A stretch of DNA of 64,000 nucleotides from Cohnella baijiui (GCF_020731285.1 NZ_JAJFOW010000028.1:1-64000); one strand, 5' to 3'. Shown: positions 8,506 to 17,246, numbered from the stretch's first letter. Program-made: numbers and translations. The notes: generated by a model from the letters alone, not told the origin.

Positions 8506-9489
8506 ATGCACGATAGGATGCAACGAATGGGACGCGGCGCCGGCTGGCTGGCGGCGGCCGTGCTGGCCGTCTCGATCGGCGGCTGCGCGAGCACCAATCC
8601 CAAGGATCTCCATAAATACAGCGGCCCGGATCGCGTGCGCTCCCTCGCGGAGACAAAAGCCAGCGACGCGGCCGAGACGAGCGTCGTCCCGGTCAAGACC
8701 ATTCACCATTCCGCTTATGTCTCGCTGAGCGACGTGGCGCGCGCGGCGGACCTGCACAGCGCCTGGCTCCGCGACGGCTCGTACGGCATCGGGGACCATG
8801 ACCCGGTTTGGAAGTTTCGGACGGGGGACAGCGCGGCCATGAAGTCCGGAAAGACGATCAAGATGCAAGCGCCGGCCGTTAAGGACAGCAACCGGCTGTA
8901 CATTCCGATCTCCGGCTTGCAGTCTCTGTTCGGCTCGGAGGTTACCCTGTACGCGCATGGCGACTCCGTATCCTTTCTCCCGCGTCCGGTGCCTCACGAG
9001 CTGGGTGCAACGGGCCTAAGCCTGCCTTTCCTGGATGCGGTGCCCGGCGCATCTAGCGATGGGAGGCCTCAGATTGCCGCAGCCGGCGCGGGGAAGGCCG
9101 ATACGATCCTGTCCGACGCGCGCAAATTTCTGGGGGTCAAATACGACTTCGGCACAGGCAACTATAAGGATACCGGAACGTTCGACTGTTCATCGTTCAC
9201 GCAATATTTGTTCGGAAAAGCGGGGATCGATCTGCCGCGTACGGCGCGAGAGCAGGCGAAGCTAGGCCGGTCCGTCGGCCGGGACAGCCTGCAGAAGGGA
9301 GATCTGCTGTTCTTCTACGTCCCGGGCCGGTTCAAGACCGATAACACGGTGGGCCATGTCGGCATTTATATGGGGGAGGGCAAAATGATCCATTCGAGCC
9401 CGAAACCGGATGACGGCGTCCAAATTACGGACATCAACAAGGCCTACTGGCAGGAAACGTTCCTGTACGCCAAGCGGCTTCTCGGCTGA
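8506..9489 (+). CDS. NlpC/P60 family lipoprotein, putative peptidoglycan endopeptidase
   Basis: A 327-residue secreted protein likely to cut peptide stems of peptidoglycan. The N-terminus is a lipoprotein signal with lipobox SIGGC (Cys27), so it is probably anchored to the outer face of the membrane. Residues 60-160 resemble a stalk/copper-amine-oxidase-N type domain (AYVSLSDVARAADLH...LYIPISGLQSLFG). Residues 195-327 form the NlpC/P60 domain, with catalytic Cys in FDCSSF (228) and His in VGHVGIY (284). ATG 8506 has CGGAGG about 13 nt upstream. It is a single-gene unit between two terminators. Confidence 0.9.
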   Translation: MHDRMQRMGRGAGWLAAAVLAVSIGGCASTNPKDLHKYSGPDRVRSLAETKASDAAETSVVPVKTIHHSAYVSLSDVARAADLHSAWLRDGSYGIGDHDPVWKFRTGDSAAMKSGKTIKMQAPAVKDSNRLYIPISGLQSLFGSEVTLYAHGDSVSFLPRPVPHELGATGLSLPFLDAVPGASSDGRPQIAAAGAGKADTILSDARKFLGVKYDFGTGNYKDTGTFDCSSFTQYLFGKAGIDLPRTAREQAKLGRSVGRDSLQKGDLLFFYVPGRFKTDNTVGHVGIYMGEGKMIHSSPKPDDGVQITDINKAYWQETFLYAKRLLG

Positions 9490-9523
9490 CGGACTTCACT
9501 AGGGTACGCGCAGTGCGAAATAA

Positions 9524-9565
9524 AAAGGGTGCCGGTCCGCAATTTGCGCGGATCGGCACCCTTTG
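9524..9565 (+). terminator. terminator after the NlpC/P60 gene
   Basis: AAAAAGGGTGCCGGTCCGC pairs with GCGGATCGGCACCCTTT around a short loop and ends in TTTG. The A-rich left side may also serve the opposite strand. Confidence 0.85.
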
Positions 9566-9614
9566 TTCACGGATCAGAAAGTATAAGTTCACCTATCCTT
9601 CACTGATCCGTCTT

Positions 9615-9668
9615 CGATAAAAACGTGCCGCCATCTTCCTTGAAGACGGCGGAGCCGTTTTTACTTGG
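9615..9668. repeat. hairpin repeat element, copy 1
   Basis: CCGCCATCTTC pairs with GAAGACGGCGG, flanked by CGATAAAAAC on the left and CCGTTTTTACTTGG on the right. A near-identical element lies at 41753-41803. As an A-flanked and T-flanked stem it could terminate transcription in both directions; here it ends the minus-strand HD-GYP gene. The conservation of the flanks beyond the stem suggests a dispersed repeat rather than two independent terminators. Confidence 0.6.
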
Positions 9669-9681
9669 TTGGCATATCCCG

Positions 9682-10716
9682 TTACATAAAGACGTGCTTG
9701 ATCTCGTATTCGCGTTGGACACTCAGATCGATAAACCGGTCGTCGATGCGGATAAGCGGCCGGAACCAGTCGCTTTCGTTGCTCAGTATGATCGTTCCGT
9801 GCTCCCCGTTCGTCAGCTCGACCTGCTTGCCGATGAAGTTCGGAATCATATGACGGATAAACGCGTGCGTCATTTCGCCATCGAGCTCCTCGAAGCTCAG
9901 CCGGTACAGCTCTTTGAGCACGTAGAGCAGGTCCCGCTTTTCCTGGTAGACGCGGGAGGACGTCATGGCGCTGTACACGTCCGCGATCGCCACCACCTTG
10001 GAAATCGGTTGGATCTCTTCGCCGGTCAGCTGGTTGGGGTAGCCTCGTCCGTCCTTGCGCTCGTGATGCTGCAGAGCGGCGGCCGCGATGTCCGAATCCG
10101 GGTAGGCTTCGCTCAAAATCTCATAGCCGAACTGCGGATGCCGCTTGATCATTTCGAATTCTTCCTCGGTCAGCTTGTCCGGCTTGTTGAGGATCTCCTC
10201 GGAGATGCGGCATTTGCCGATGTCGTGCAGAAATCCGGCCGTGCTGGCGCGGATCTGATCCTCCTCGTCCCAGCCGACCCACTTGGCGATATAATAGCTG
10301 AGCATGCCGACCTGCACGGAATGCTGGTACGTATAATCGTCCTGGCTGTTCAGCATGAGCAGCAGGGAGACGACGTCGCGCTCCTCGCGGAAATGGTTCA
10401 TGAGCGGCTCGAAGCTTTCGTTGACGTCCTCTGCCCGGATCGTGCCTTCCTCGACCGCGCGGCGGAACAGCAGCTCGCAGCCGGCGACGGCGTCCTCGTA
10501 ACGGGGAAGCAGCTTGGGGTGCACGTAAGGGGCAGGTTTGTCCAAAGGCTGCTGTCTGCGCTCGATCTCGACGTAGTCGATCTGATGTTGGTACAGACGC
10601 GAGAGCTCCCGCTCGTTCAGGATCGTTCCGCTGGAGAGGACGTGTAGCCCGTATAAGTTAAAAATATCTTCCGACAGCTGGTCTCCCGCCCGGAGATCGG
10701 TGACATGGACTCTCAT
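9682..10716 (-). CDS. HD-GYP domain protein, putative c-di-GMP phosphodiesterase
   Basis: A 344-residue cytosolic protein. The N-terminal 100 residues have an HD-GYP-associated fold (MRVHVTDLRAGDQLSEDIFN). The HD-GYP core carries HDIGK (164-168), QHHER (216-220) and DGRGYP (222-227), followed by a C-terminal region of about 70 residues. HD-GYP domains hydrolyse cyclic di-GMP to pGpG or GMP; the motif residues needed for the metal centre are present. The ATG at 10716 is chosen because GAGGTG lies 6 nt upstream; longer starts lack a ribosome site. No sensor domain or membrane segment is seen. Confidence 0.9.
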   Translation of the reverse strand: MRVHVTDLRAGDQLSEDIFNLYGLHVLSSGTILNERELSRLYQHQIDYVEIERRQQPLDKPAPYVHPKLLPRYEDAVAGCELLFRRAVEEGTIRAEDVNESFEPLMNHFREERDVVSLLLMLNSQDDYTYQHSVQVGMLSYYIAKWVGWDEEDQIRASTAGFLHDIGKCRISEEILNKPDKLTEEEFEMIKRHPQFGYEILSEAYPDSDIAAAALQHHERKDGRGYPNQLTGEEIQPISKVVAIADVYSAMTSSRVYQEKRDLLYVLKELYRLSFEELDGEMTHAFIRHMIPNFIGKQVELTNGEHGTIILSNESDWFRPLIRIDDRFIDLSVQREYEIKHVFM

Positions 10717-11074
10717 GGCGCACCTCATGTGGATAGTCTGAGTCGATTGCGAAAATACCGCCAAATGGACCGCATTCAACCATATGCTACCAACTAAAAC
10801 GCTTCCTTGCAACTATTTTTCCATAGAAAGAACTATACAATTACCTAAAAGGACTAGTCGCGAAGTTGCACGCCGGGGAAAAGGTGCGTAGAAAGGTCCA
10901 TTTCCGAAGGTTCATGTTCTGCTCCGGGCGGATATTCGGAAATCGACTGAGAAAAAGACAACCTCCATATGAAATTTCGAACAAATAGCCGCGACGCGCA
11001 AGATCGTTCTTTCCAATCGTATCCCCCATTTGAAACTTGGCGACGGTAGGCAGATTGGCTTCAAATATCAGAAA
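10717..11074. other. intergenic region, no gene recognised
   Basis: About 360 bp upstream of the HD-GYP gene and downstream of the moeB-like gene. There is no credible coding frame. It holds the inverted copy (10967-10981) of the 15-mer found at 121-135. Confidence 0.5.
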
Positions 11075-11104
11075 AGCGAAGCGGCTATCGTGCCCGCTTC
11101 GCTC
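11075..11104 (-). terminator. terminator of the minus-strand moaD/E-moeB pair
   Basis: Read on the minus strand, GCGAAGCGGG pairs with CCGCTTCGC and is followed by TTTTC. Confidence 0.6.
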
Positions 11105-11134
11105 CGTATTCGTACGCCATGCGGCCGGGAAAAT

Positions 11135-12181
11135 TTATTCTCCGAGCAGCTCCGTATAAACGCGCCTTGCCCGGCCGGGGTCGTCCGTGCCCGAGATGAG
11201 CGCGCGTCCGTCCGGAAAGAGGGAAAAGAGGAGGCCGTCCGTCCGGCGCAGCCGCAATAGATAAGCGTTAAGCTCGACGTCGCCGAGCGCGCGCCAGCGG
11301 CCGGCCAACCGCTCCAGATCGAGCGCGGCGGGCTCCGCCGGGGACACCTGCACCGTGTTGCGCCCGCACAGGGCGGCTGTCACGGGCTCGCGGGAGGTGT
11401 CACCCTCGAGCAGCTCGAACCGCCGCTCGGCACATACCGGACAGTCCGCACGCCGGGCATGGCCGATCCCGAGCGGCTGCCATTCCATTCGCCATAGATC
11501 AACCTGCAACAGCTTCCCGTGCAGCGCTTCCGTTCGGCCCGCCAGCAGCTTCAGCGCCTCCATCGCTTCGATCGACGCGATCGTATCGACGATGGGAGCC
11601 ACGACGCCCGCCGTCTCGCAGGTGTCGAGCGAGCCGCCGGGGGGCGGCTCCGGGAACAGGCAGCGGAGGCACGGCGTCTGCCCGGGGAGAACCGTCATCG
11701 TCATGCCGGATGCGCCGACGGCGGCGCCGTAGATCCAGGGCGTGCCGGTTCGGACGCACCATTCGTTCATCAAATAGCGAACGCCGAAGTTGTCGGTGCC
11801 GTCCACGACGAGATCCGCGCCGCCCAGCAGCGTATCGGCGTTCGCGGCCGTCAGGTCGACCGCATGCGGCCGGATCGCGATGCCGCCGTTCGCGGCCGCG
11901 AGCCGCCGGGCGGCGGCGACCGCCTTCGGCGTCCCCGACGCCGCGTCCCGCTCGTCGTAGAGCAGCTGTCGCTGCAGGTTGCTCGCATCCACGACGTCGC
12001 GGTCTACGAGCGTGAGCGTGCCTACGCCGGCCCGGGCGAGTTGGTTGGCGACGACGCAGCCGAGGGCGCCGACGCCGACGATCGCGACATGGGCCCGGCC
12101 GATCCGGGCTTGGCCTTCCGCCCCGATCGGCGCGAAGCGGATCTGCCGCGCGTAACGTTCCTCGGGCGGGAACCCGGTCAT
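11135..12181 (-). CDS. moeB: ThiF/MoeB-family adenylyltransferase
   Basis: A 348-residue E1-like enzyme that would adenylate the C-terminal glycine of a sulfur carrier, most likely the MoaD part of the neighbouring fusion. It shows RYARQIRFAPIGAEGQ, the ATP loop VGVGALGC, DRDVVDASNLQRQ, the acidic VVDGTDNF, and two zinc CxxC pairs (CLRC and CPVC). The C-terminal 80 residues match the extension common in Bacillus ThiF/MoeB proteins (CGRNTVQV...FPDGRALISGT). Its start overlaps the stop of the MoaD-MoaE gene by 4 bp, which supports MoeB over ThiF. It could serve both pathways. Confidence 0.85.
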   Translation of the reverse strand: MTGFPPEERYARQIRFAPIGAEGQARIGRAHVAIVGVGALGCVVANQLARAGVGTLTLVDRDVVDASNLQRQLLYDERDAASGTPKAVAAARRLAAANGGIAIRPHAVDLTAANADTLLGGADLVVDGTDNFGVRYLMNEWCVRTGTPWIYGAAVGASGMTMTVLPGQTPCLRCLFPEPPPGGSLDTCETAGVVAPIVDTIASIEAMEALKLLAGRTEALHGKLLQVDLWRMEWQPLGIGHARRADCPVCAERRFELLEGDTSREPVTAALCGRNTVQVSPAEPAALDLERLAGRWRALGDVELNAYLLRLRRTDGLLFSLFPDGRALISGTDDPGRARRVYTELLGE

Positions 12182-12942
12182 CGCCCGGCTCCTTCGGCGG
12201 TGTCGAGCTCGGCGAGCGGATTCCACGGCCCGAGCTGATGGCCCTTCCATTCGGTACCGTCTTCGTACACCTCTTTTTTCCAAATCGGGACGGTCTGTTT
12301 GAGCCGCTCGATCGCGTACCGGCTCGCCTCGTAGCCGCTCGCGCGATGCGGCGAAGAGACGGCGATAAGCACGCTCGCCTCGCCGATGCCGACCGTGCCG
12401 ATCCGGTGGTGGATCGCACTCAGCGTTCCGGGCCACCGCATTCCGATCTCGTCGCCGATCGCCTTCAGCGCCGCTTCGGCCATCGGCGCATAAGCTTCGT
12501 ATTCGAGCGTGACGGTTCGCTGCCCGCCCGTCCATTCGCGCGTCGTGCCGACGAAGAGCAGCGCGGCGCCATGGTCGGGATGATGCACCGCCGCCAGCAC
12601 TGCGTCTACGTCAAGCATCCCTTGCAAGATGGCGTAGCGGGCCCCCTCGCCCGGTTCCGTATGGTCCGGCGCGTCCTCCGGCAGACCGCCCGACACGGGC
12701 GGAAGGAGCGCCAGCTCGTCCTGGCGCGAGACGAAGGCGTCGTCGCCCGCGAACGCCTGATTGCATGCGACGAACGAGACGCCGATCAGGTCCGCTTGCG
12801 CGGGATATCGCTCGGCCAGCCGCCGCTTCAGCTCCCCGGCCGTCAACTGCTCCTCCGCCCAGGGAAGCTCGAGCGCCCGCGCTTCGAGCCGCTCGGCCAG
12901 CCCCGCGAACAATTGGATCCGCCATTTCGTTGTCATGTTCAT
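12178..12942 (-). CDS. MoaD-MoaE fusion, molybdopterin synthase
   Basis: One 254-residue protein carries both subunits of molybdopterin synthase, which adds two sulfurs to cyclic pyranopterin monophosphate. Residues 5-86 are MoaD (beta-grasp sulfur carrier), ending in LALLPPVSGG with the Gly-Gly at 85-86. A linker of about 15 residues follows. Residues 101-254 are MoaE (VGTTREWTGG, SSPHRASGYEASRYAIERLK, VPIWKKEVYEDG). Since MoaD must expose its C-terminal glycine for thiocarboxylation, the internal Gly-Gly implies processing, as proposed for mycobacterial MoaX. The ATG at 12942 lies behind GGAAG, and the gene is coupled to moeB by an ATGA overlap. Confidence 0.92.
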   Translation of the reverse strand: MNMTTKWRIQLFAGLAERLEARALELPWAEEQLTAGELKRRLAERYPAQADLIGVSFVACNQAFAGDDAFVSRQDELALLPPVSGGLPEDAPDHTEPGEGARYAILQGMLDVDAVLAAVHHPDHGAALLFVGTTREWTGGQRTVTLEYEAYAPMAEAALKAIGDEIGMRWPGTLSAIHHRIGTVGIGEASVLIAVSSPHRASGYEASRYAIERLKQTVPIWKKEVYEDGTEWKGHQLGPWNPLAELDTAEGAGR

Positions 12943-13077
12943 GTCCAGCTTTCTTCCTTTCCGAGTCAAACGATGCCTGCTCCAAGCATACCATATCGCC
13001 CCCGAAAATGTTATGCTAGAGAGACTACAAAAGCGCCGGAAAGGCGTCAGGAACAAGGGAAGAAGGAGGGCTGCCCG

Positions 13078-14082
13078 ATGTCGCCGCTCATCGACCGCTT
13101 TGGCAGAAAGCATACGTATCTGCGCATTTCGGTTACCGATCGATGCAACCTGAGCTGCCTGTACTGCATGCCCGAAGAAGGCATGAAGTTCATGGACCAG
13201 GGCCGCCTGCTGACCTATCCGCAAATCGCGGAAGTGGTGCGGACGGCGGCGGAGCTAGGCATCTCCAAGCTGCGCATTACCGGCGGAGAGCCGCTTGTGC
13301 GGCCGGACCTCGAAGAGTTGATCGTCCAGTTGAAGGCGATCCCCGGCATTCAAGAAATATCGCTGACGACCAACGGCATTCTGCTCGGCCCCCAAGCCGC
13401 CAAGCTCAAAGCCGCCGGCCTCGATCGCGTCAATATCAGTCTGGACACGCTCGATGCGACCCGCTTCAAGTTCATCGCCCGCCGCGGCGATCTCGGCAAG
13501 GTGCTCGAAGGCGTGCAGGCCGCCGCCGAAGCTGGCCTAGCTCCGATCAAGCTGAATTGCGTTCTGCTCAAAGGCGTGAACGAGGACGAGATCGTTCGTT
13601 TCCTGCGCCTGTCGCAGGAGCAGCCGCTGCATGTCCGCTTCATCGAATATATGCCGATCGGCCACGACGATGCGGGCTGGCGTGAACGCTACCTGCCGCT
13701 GAGCCGCGTGCTGGAAGAGGCGGCGAACGCGGGTCTGACGGTCGATCCGGCCGGCGAAGCCCCGGCGGGGAGCGGGCCGTCGGAAAATTTTCGGATTCGC
13801 GGCGGCGTCGGGACGTTCGGGCTGATCCACCCGGTCAGCAACCATTTCTGCAGCAATTGCAACCGTCTGCGTCTGACTGCGGAAGGCGATCTGAAGCCTT
13901 GCCTGTACTGGGTCGACGAGCTTAGCGTTCGCCCGGCCCTCGGCTCTTCGGAGGCGATGCGGGCGTTGTTTCTGCGGGCGATGGCGATCAAGCCGGAAAA
14001 TCACGAGATGGGCGCGCTGCTCGCGGGCGAGGCCCAATCCCATCTGCCGACGGGGCGGCGCATGTCGCAAATTGGCGGTTGA
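13078..14082 (+). CDS. moaA: GTP 3',8-cyclase MoaA
   Basis: MoaA is a radical SAM enzyme that, with MoaC, turns GTP into the first molybdopterin precursor. The 334-residue protein has the N-terminal cluster motif CNLSCLYC (Cys23, 27, 30), the GGEP motif and the C-terminal cluster cysteines in CSNCNRL and KPC (about 258, 261, 275). It ends in the conserved Gly-Gly (SQIGG). AAGGAGGG precedes ATG 13078 by 7 nt. It diverges from the MoaD-MoaE gene across a 135-bp shared promoter region. moaC is not in the window. Confidence 0.96.
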   Translation: MSPLIDRFGRKHTYLRISVTDRCNLSCLYCMPEEGMKFMDQGRLLTYPQIAEVVRTAAELGISKLRITGGEPLVRPDLEELIVQLKAIPGIQEISLTTNGILLGPQAAKLKAAGLDRVNISLDTLDATRFKFIARRGDLGKVLEGVQAAAEAGLAPIKLNCVLLKGVNEDEIVRFLRLSQEQPLHVRFIEYMPIGHDDAGWRERYLPLSRVLEEAANAGLTVDPAGEAPAGSGPSENFRIRGGVGTFGLIHPVSNHFCSNCNRLRLTAEGDLKPCLYWVDELSVRPALGSSEAMRALFLRAMAIKPENHEMGALLAGEAQSHLPTGRRMSQIGG

Positions 14083-14149
14083 CGCGCTCGGTTGCGAGAC
14101 GGACAAGAGTCGTGATACGTTAGCATAGAATAGGGAGGAGGCGCCGCTC

Positions 14150-14614
14150 ATGCCCGTTATCGTGAGGTGGCCGGAAGGCCGCGTGGACGAGACGACGCCC
14201 GAGGCGATGGCGGCGGCGGCCGGCCGCACGTTTCCCATCGGAGAACGGGTGCCGGGCGCGCCCGGTGAGGGATTCGCCTGGCTGTCGTGGTACGAGGCCG
14301 CGAAGACGGGATCGGAGGGCGGGGCGCCGCCAACGCATCTGGTCGTGCGGGCGGAGGACGGCTTTCAAGCCGTCCTCCCCTGGGAACAGCTCGGTCAGAC
14401 GCTGCTCCAGTACGCCGTGGAGGGCCGTCCTCTCGAGCAGGGCGGACCGATGCGCCTGTACGTGCCGGACGGCTCCAGCGCGTGTCTGAACGTCAAGTGG
14501 GTCGCGGAGCTTCGGATCGTGCGGGATACGCAGCTGGGAGAGGAAGCCGGTTACGGCTTTGTAAACGAAATATCACCCGGACGGTTGAGGGCAGGACTCC
14601 AAACGCGCGTGTAG
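14150..14614 (+). CDS. small molybdopterin-oxidoreductase-like domain protein
   Basis: A 154-residue protein without a signal peptide. Its C-terminal half resembles the end of the sulfite-oxidase-type molybdopterin-binding fold: GFQAVLPWEQL, then VEGRPLEQGGPMRLYVPDG and NVKWVAELRIV. The family is normally about 200 residues or more and carries a cofactor-binding Cys in the N-terminal half. The only Cys visible here is in SSACLNVKWV, so a catalytic role is doubtful. It follows moaA by 67 bp with its own GGGAGGAGG site, and its place next to the cofactor genes suggests a molybdopterin-linked role. Confidence 0.6.
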   Translation: MPVIVRWPEGRVDETTPEAMAAAAGRTFPIGERVPGAPGEGFAWLSWYEAAKTGSEGGAPPTHLVVRAEDGFQAVLPWEQLGQTLLQYAVEGRPLEQGGPMRLYVPDGSSACLNVKWVAELRIVRDTQLGEEAGYGFVNEISPGRLRAGLQTRV

Positions 14615-14645
14615 CGTATCCGGGAGGGTTGGCAGGAGGGCGTAG

Positions 14646-16112
14646 ATGAAGGAGATAGCCGACAAGCTGACTTTGCTGCATACGAACGACATTCATAGCC
14701 ATTTCGAGGAGGCGGCGCAGATCGCCGCCTTCGTCAAGGATGTGCGCCGGCGGGTGCCGGAGGACGGGCTCCTGCTACTCGACTGTGGCGACCATCTCGA
14801 CCGGGTGCGGCTCGAGACCGAGGGCACACACGCGGCCGTCAACCGCGCGCTTCTGGAGCAGCTGCGCTACGACGCCGTGACGCTCGGCAACAACGAGGGG
14901 CTGACCTGCACGAGGTCCCAGCTGGATTCGCTTTATCGGAACGCGTCCTTCCCGGTCATCTGCGCCAACATGCGGGAGGCCGCCACTGGCGACTATCCCT
15001 CGTGGCTGTCGCCGTCCCTCACGCTTCGCCGGGCGGGGATGACGATCGCCATCCTCGGAGTGACCGCTCCGTACCACGAGTATTACGATCTGCTCGGCTG
15101 GCAGGCGTCCGATCCGTTCGAGACGGCCGCCGCCTGGGTGGCCGAAAAACGCGGGGAGGCCGACGCGCTGATCGTCCTCTCTCATCTGGGCCTGCGCCAG
15201 GACGAGCGCCTGGCGGTCGCGGCGCCCGGAATCGATCTGATCCTCGGCGCGCATACGCATCACCTCCTCGAAACGCCGCTGCGCGTGGGGGACACGACGA
15301 TCTGCGCAGCGGGCAAGTTCGGACGTCACGTCGGCATCGTGGAGATCGAACGGGACCGTAGGTCGGGGCGGCTTCGGATCGATGGCCGGTGCGTCGCCAT
15401 GGCGGACCGGCCGGCCGATCCCGAGGCGCTCGCGATCGTGGAGCGCTGCGGCGAGCAGGCGCGCGCCGCGATGAACGGCGTCGTGGCGACGCTGGCCCGT
15501 CCGCTGACGGCGGAGACGGAGCAGGAGAGCCCGCTTGGCACGCTGCTGGCCATCGCCTTGCGCCGGAAGGCGGACGCGGAGATCGGGCTGACGAATGCCG
15601 GACAGCTGCTCGACGGCCTGGAAGCCGGACCGGTGACGCAGGCGCGCATCCATGCCATTTGCCCGTCGCCGATCAATCCTTGCCTCATTCTCCTGCGCGG
15701 CGAGCAGCTGCGGCGGGCGATAGAAGAAAGCCTGCTGCCAGAGTTCACGTCGCTCGAATTCCGCGGCTACGGATTCAGGGGCCGCGTGCTCGGCCGGCTT
15801 TGCCTGGACGGCGCGGAAGTCGAGTATGACGAAGACAAACCGGCGTACGAGCGGATCGTTCGCGTCATGGTGAACGGCGAACCGCTGGACGACGAACGGA
15901 TCTATCGCGTCGGCACGCTGGACATGTTCACGTTCGGTGTCGGCCACCTGAGCTTGAAGGAGGGGCGGGCCGAACGATATTTCCTGCCCGAATTCATCCG
16001 TGACCTGCTTGCCGAGGCGCTGAACGACACCCGAGCCATCGCAGACTGTGCGCGGCAGCGGTGGCATACGGCGCCCTCATCGGATGGACCCGATCCTGGT
16101 AAACGGGAGTGA
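14646..16112 (+). CDS. bifunctional metallophosphatase/5'-nucleotidase, YunD-like
   Basis: A 488-residue two-domain phosphoesterase. Residues 8-230 are a calcineurin-like domain (LLHTNDIHSHFE, LLLDCGDHLD, GAHTHH). Residues 270-460 are a 5'-nucleotidase C-terminal domain (ETEQESPLGTLLAIALRRKADAEIGLTNAG). There is no signal peptide, so it should act in the cytosol, like B. subtilis YunD. The usual GNHE motif reads GNNE here, so the catalytic His is replaced by Asn. The ATG at 14646 follows GGAGGG; uppP starts 10 bp downstream. Confidence 0.85.
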   Translation: MKEIADKLTLLHTNDIHSHFEEAAQIAAFVKDVRRRVPEDGLLLLDCGDHLDRVRLETEGTHAAVNRALLEQLRYDAVTLGNNEGLTCTRSQLDSLYRNASFPVICANMREAATGDYPSWLSPSLTLRRAGMTIAILGVTAPYHEYYDLLGWQASDPFETAAAWVAEKRGEADALIVLSHLGLRQDERLAVAAPGIDLILGAHTHHLLETPLRVGDTTICAAGKFGRHVGIVEIERDRRSGRLRIDGRCVAMADRPADPEALAIVERCGEQARAAMNGVVATLARPLTAETEQESPLGTLLAIALRRKADAEIGLTNAGQLLDGLEAGPVTQARIHAICPSPINPCLILLRGEQLRRAIEESLLPEFTSLEFRGYGFRGRVLGRLCLDGAEVEYDEDKPAYERIVRVMVNGEPLDDERIYRVGTLDMFTFGVGHLSLKEGRAERYFLPEFIRDLLAEALNDTRAIADCARQRWHTAPSSDGPDPGKRE

Positions 16113-16121
16113 GAGCTTGCG

Positions 16122-16967
16122 ATGTTGCACGGATTCGACAGCATCATCCTCGGCATCGTCGAGGGCTTGACCGAATTCCTGCCCGTATCTTCCACGGGGC
16201 ACATGATTCTCACGAACAAGCTGCTAGGCTACGAAGAGGCTCCGGAGACGCTCAAGACGTTCGAGATCGTCATCCAATTCGCGGCGATCCTCGCGATCGC
16301 TTTGGTCTACCGCCGGAAAGTGTTGCAAGTACTCGGCGTACGGCGCACGGAAAAGGCGCAAGGGCTGCGCGTGGACAGCTTCCGGAAGCGCCGGCTGAAC
16401 GCGCTTCACGTCCTGCTCGGCATCGTTCCCCCGCTCGCGGTCGCCTACCTGTTCCGCGACTGGATCAAGACGCTGGGGTTCACACCGACCCCGGTGCTCT
16501 GGGCGCTCGTCGTCGGCGGGATCTACATGTGGGCCTCCGAGCTGCTGTACGACAGCGGCCGCATTCGCCGGACGGCGGAGACGATGGACGACATCACGTA
16601 CAAGCAGGCGCTGTTCATCGGGATCGTTCAATGCGTTTCCGCCCTGTGGCCGGGCTTTTCCCGTTCAGGCTCCACGATGGCCGCCGGCATGCTGGCCGGT
16701 CTCAGCTATCGCGCCTCCGCTGATTTTTCCTTTTTTATCGCGATTCCGATCATGACCGCCGCCACCGGCTACGAGCTGCTCGATAACGCCGGGAATTTCC
16801 GCGCGGAGGATCTCGGATTTTTCGCGACCGGCTTCGCCGTCTCTTTTCTCGTCGCGCTGCTCGTCGTCGTCGTGTTTTTGCGGCTGCTGCAGCGGATCAA
16901 ACTTCGTTACTTCGCTTGGTACCGTTTTGCGCTTGCGGGCCTGTTTTGGCTGCTCGTCATGCGCTGA
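16122..16967 (+). CDS. uppP: undecaprenyl-diphosphatase UppP (BacA)
   Basis: UppP dephosphorylates undecaprenyl pyrophosphate at the membrane to recycle the cell-wall lipid carrier, and it gives resistance to bacitracin. The 281-residue protein is polytopic with both signature motifs: IVEGLTEFLPVSSTGHM near the N-terminus and SALWPGFSRSGSTM in the middle. There are about eight membrane segments. It follows the phosphatase gene closely and may be co-transcribed with it; a terminator follows at 16979. Confidence 0.96.
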   Translation: MLHGFDSIILGIVEGLTEFLPVSSTGHMILTNKLLGYEEAPETLKTFEIVIQFAAILAIALVYRRKVLQVLGVRRTEKAQGLRVDSFRKRRLNALHVLLGIVPPLAVAYLFRDWIKTLGFTPTPVLWALVVGGIYMWASELLYDSGRIRRTAETMDDITYKQALFIGIVQCVSALWPGFSRSGSTMAAGMLAGLSYRASADFSFFIAIPIMTAATGYELLDNAGNFRAEDLGFFATGFAVSFLVALLVVVVFLRLLQRIKLRYFAWYRFALAGLFWLLVMR

Positions 16968-16978
16968 GCGGGATACCG

Positions 16979-17016
16979 GGAGCCGTCGGATTTCACCGGC
17001 GGCTTCTTGCTTTTTG
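16979..17016 (+). terminator. terminator after uppP
   Basis: GGAGCCGTCGG pairs with CCGGCGGCTTC across ATTTCA, then TTGCTTTTT. Confidence 0.75.
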
Positions 17017-17246
17017 GCGTCCTCAGGCGAACATCGCGGCCTTCTTTCCCCGAATGTTAGATTCGCTCTTGCGGAAATCGGCATTGCGCGCCTCACAACG
17101 CCTCATTTTTGGCTCTATGGCGAAAAATGTCGGTTTTTTGCGGAAAAACTTGCCGTCTTCTGACAAATCTCTTACATTAACAATAGAGGCAGCCGATGAA
17201 AATAGTGAACTGCCAACGTGAGGACGGATTGGGGGGAACGTGAAGT

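Noticed and set aside
9625..10647. A 340-codon plus-strand frame opposite the HD-GYP gene
   Set aside because: A mirror of the HD-GYP gene; the minus-strand product has full family motifs.
12238..13077. A long N-terminal extension of MoaA reading back opposite the MoaD-MoaE gene
   Set aside because: MoaA families begin near MSPLIDRFGR, and a strong AAGGAGGG site sits before ATG 13078.
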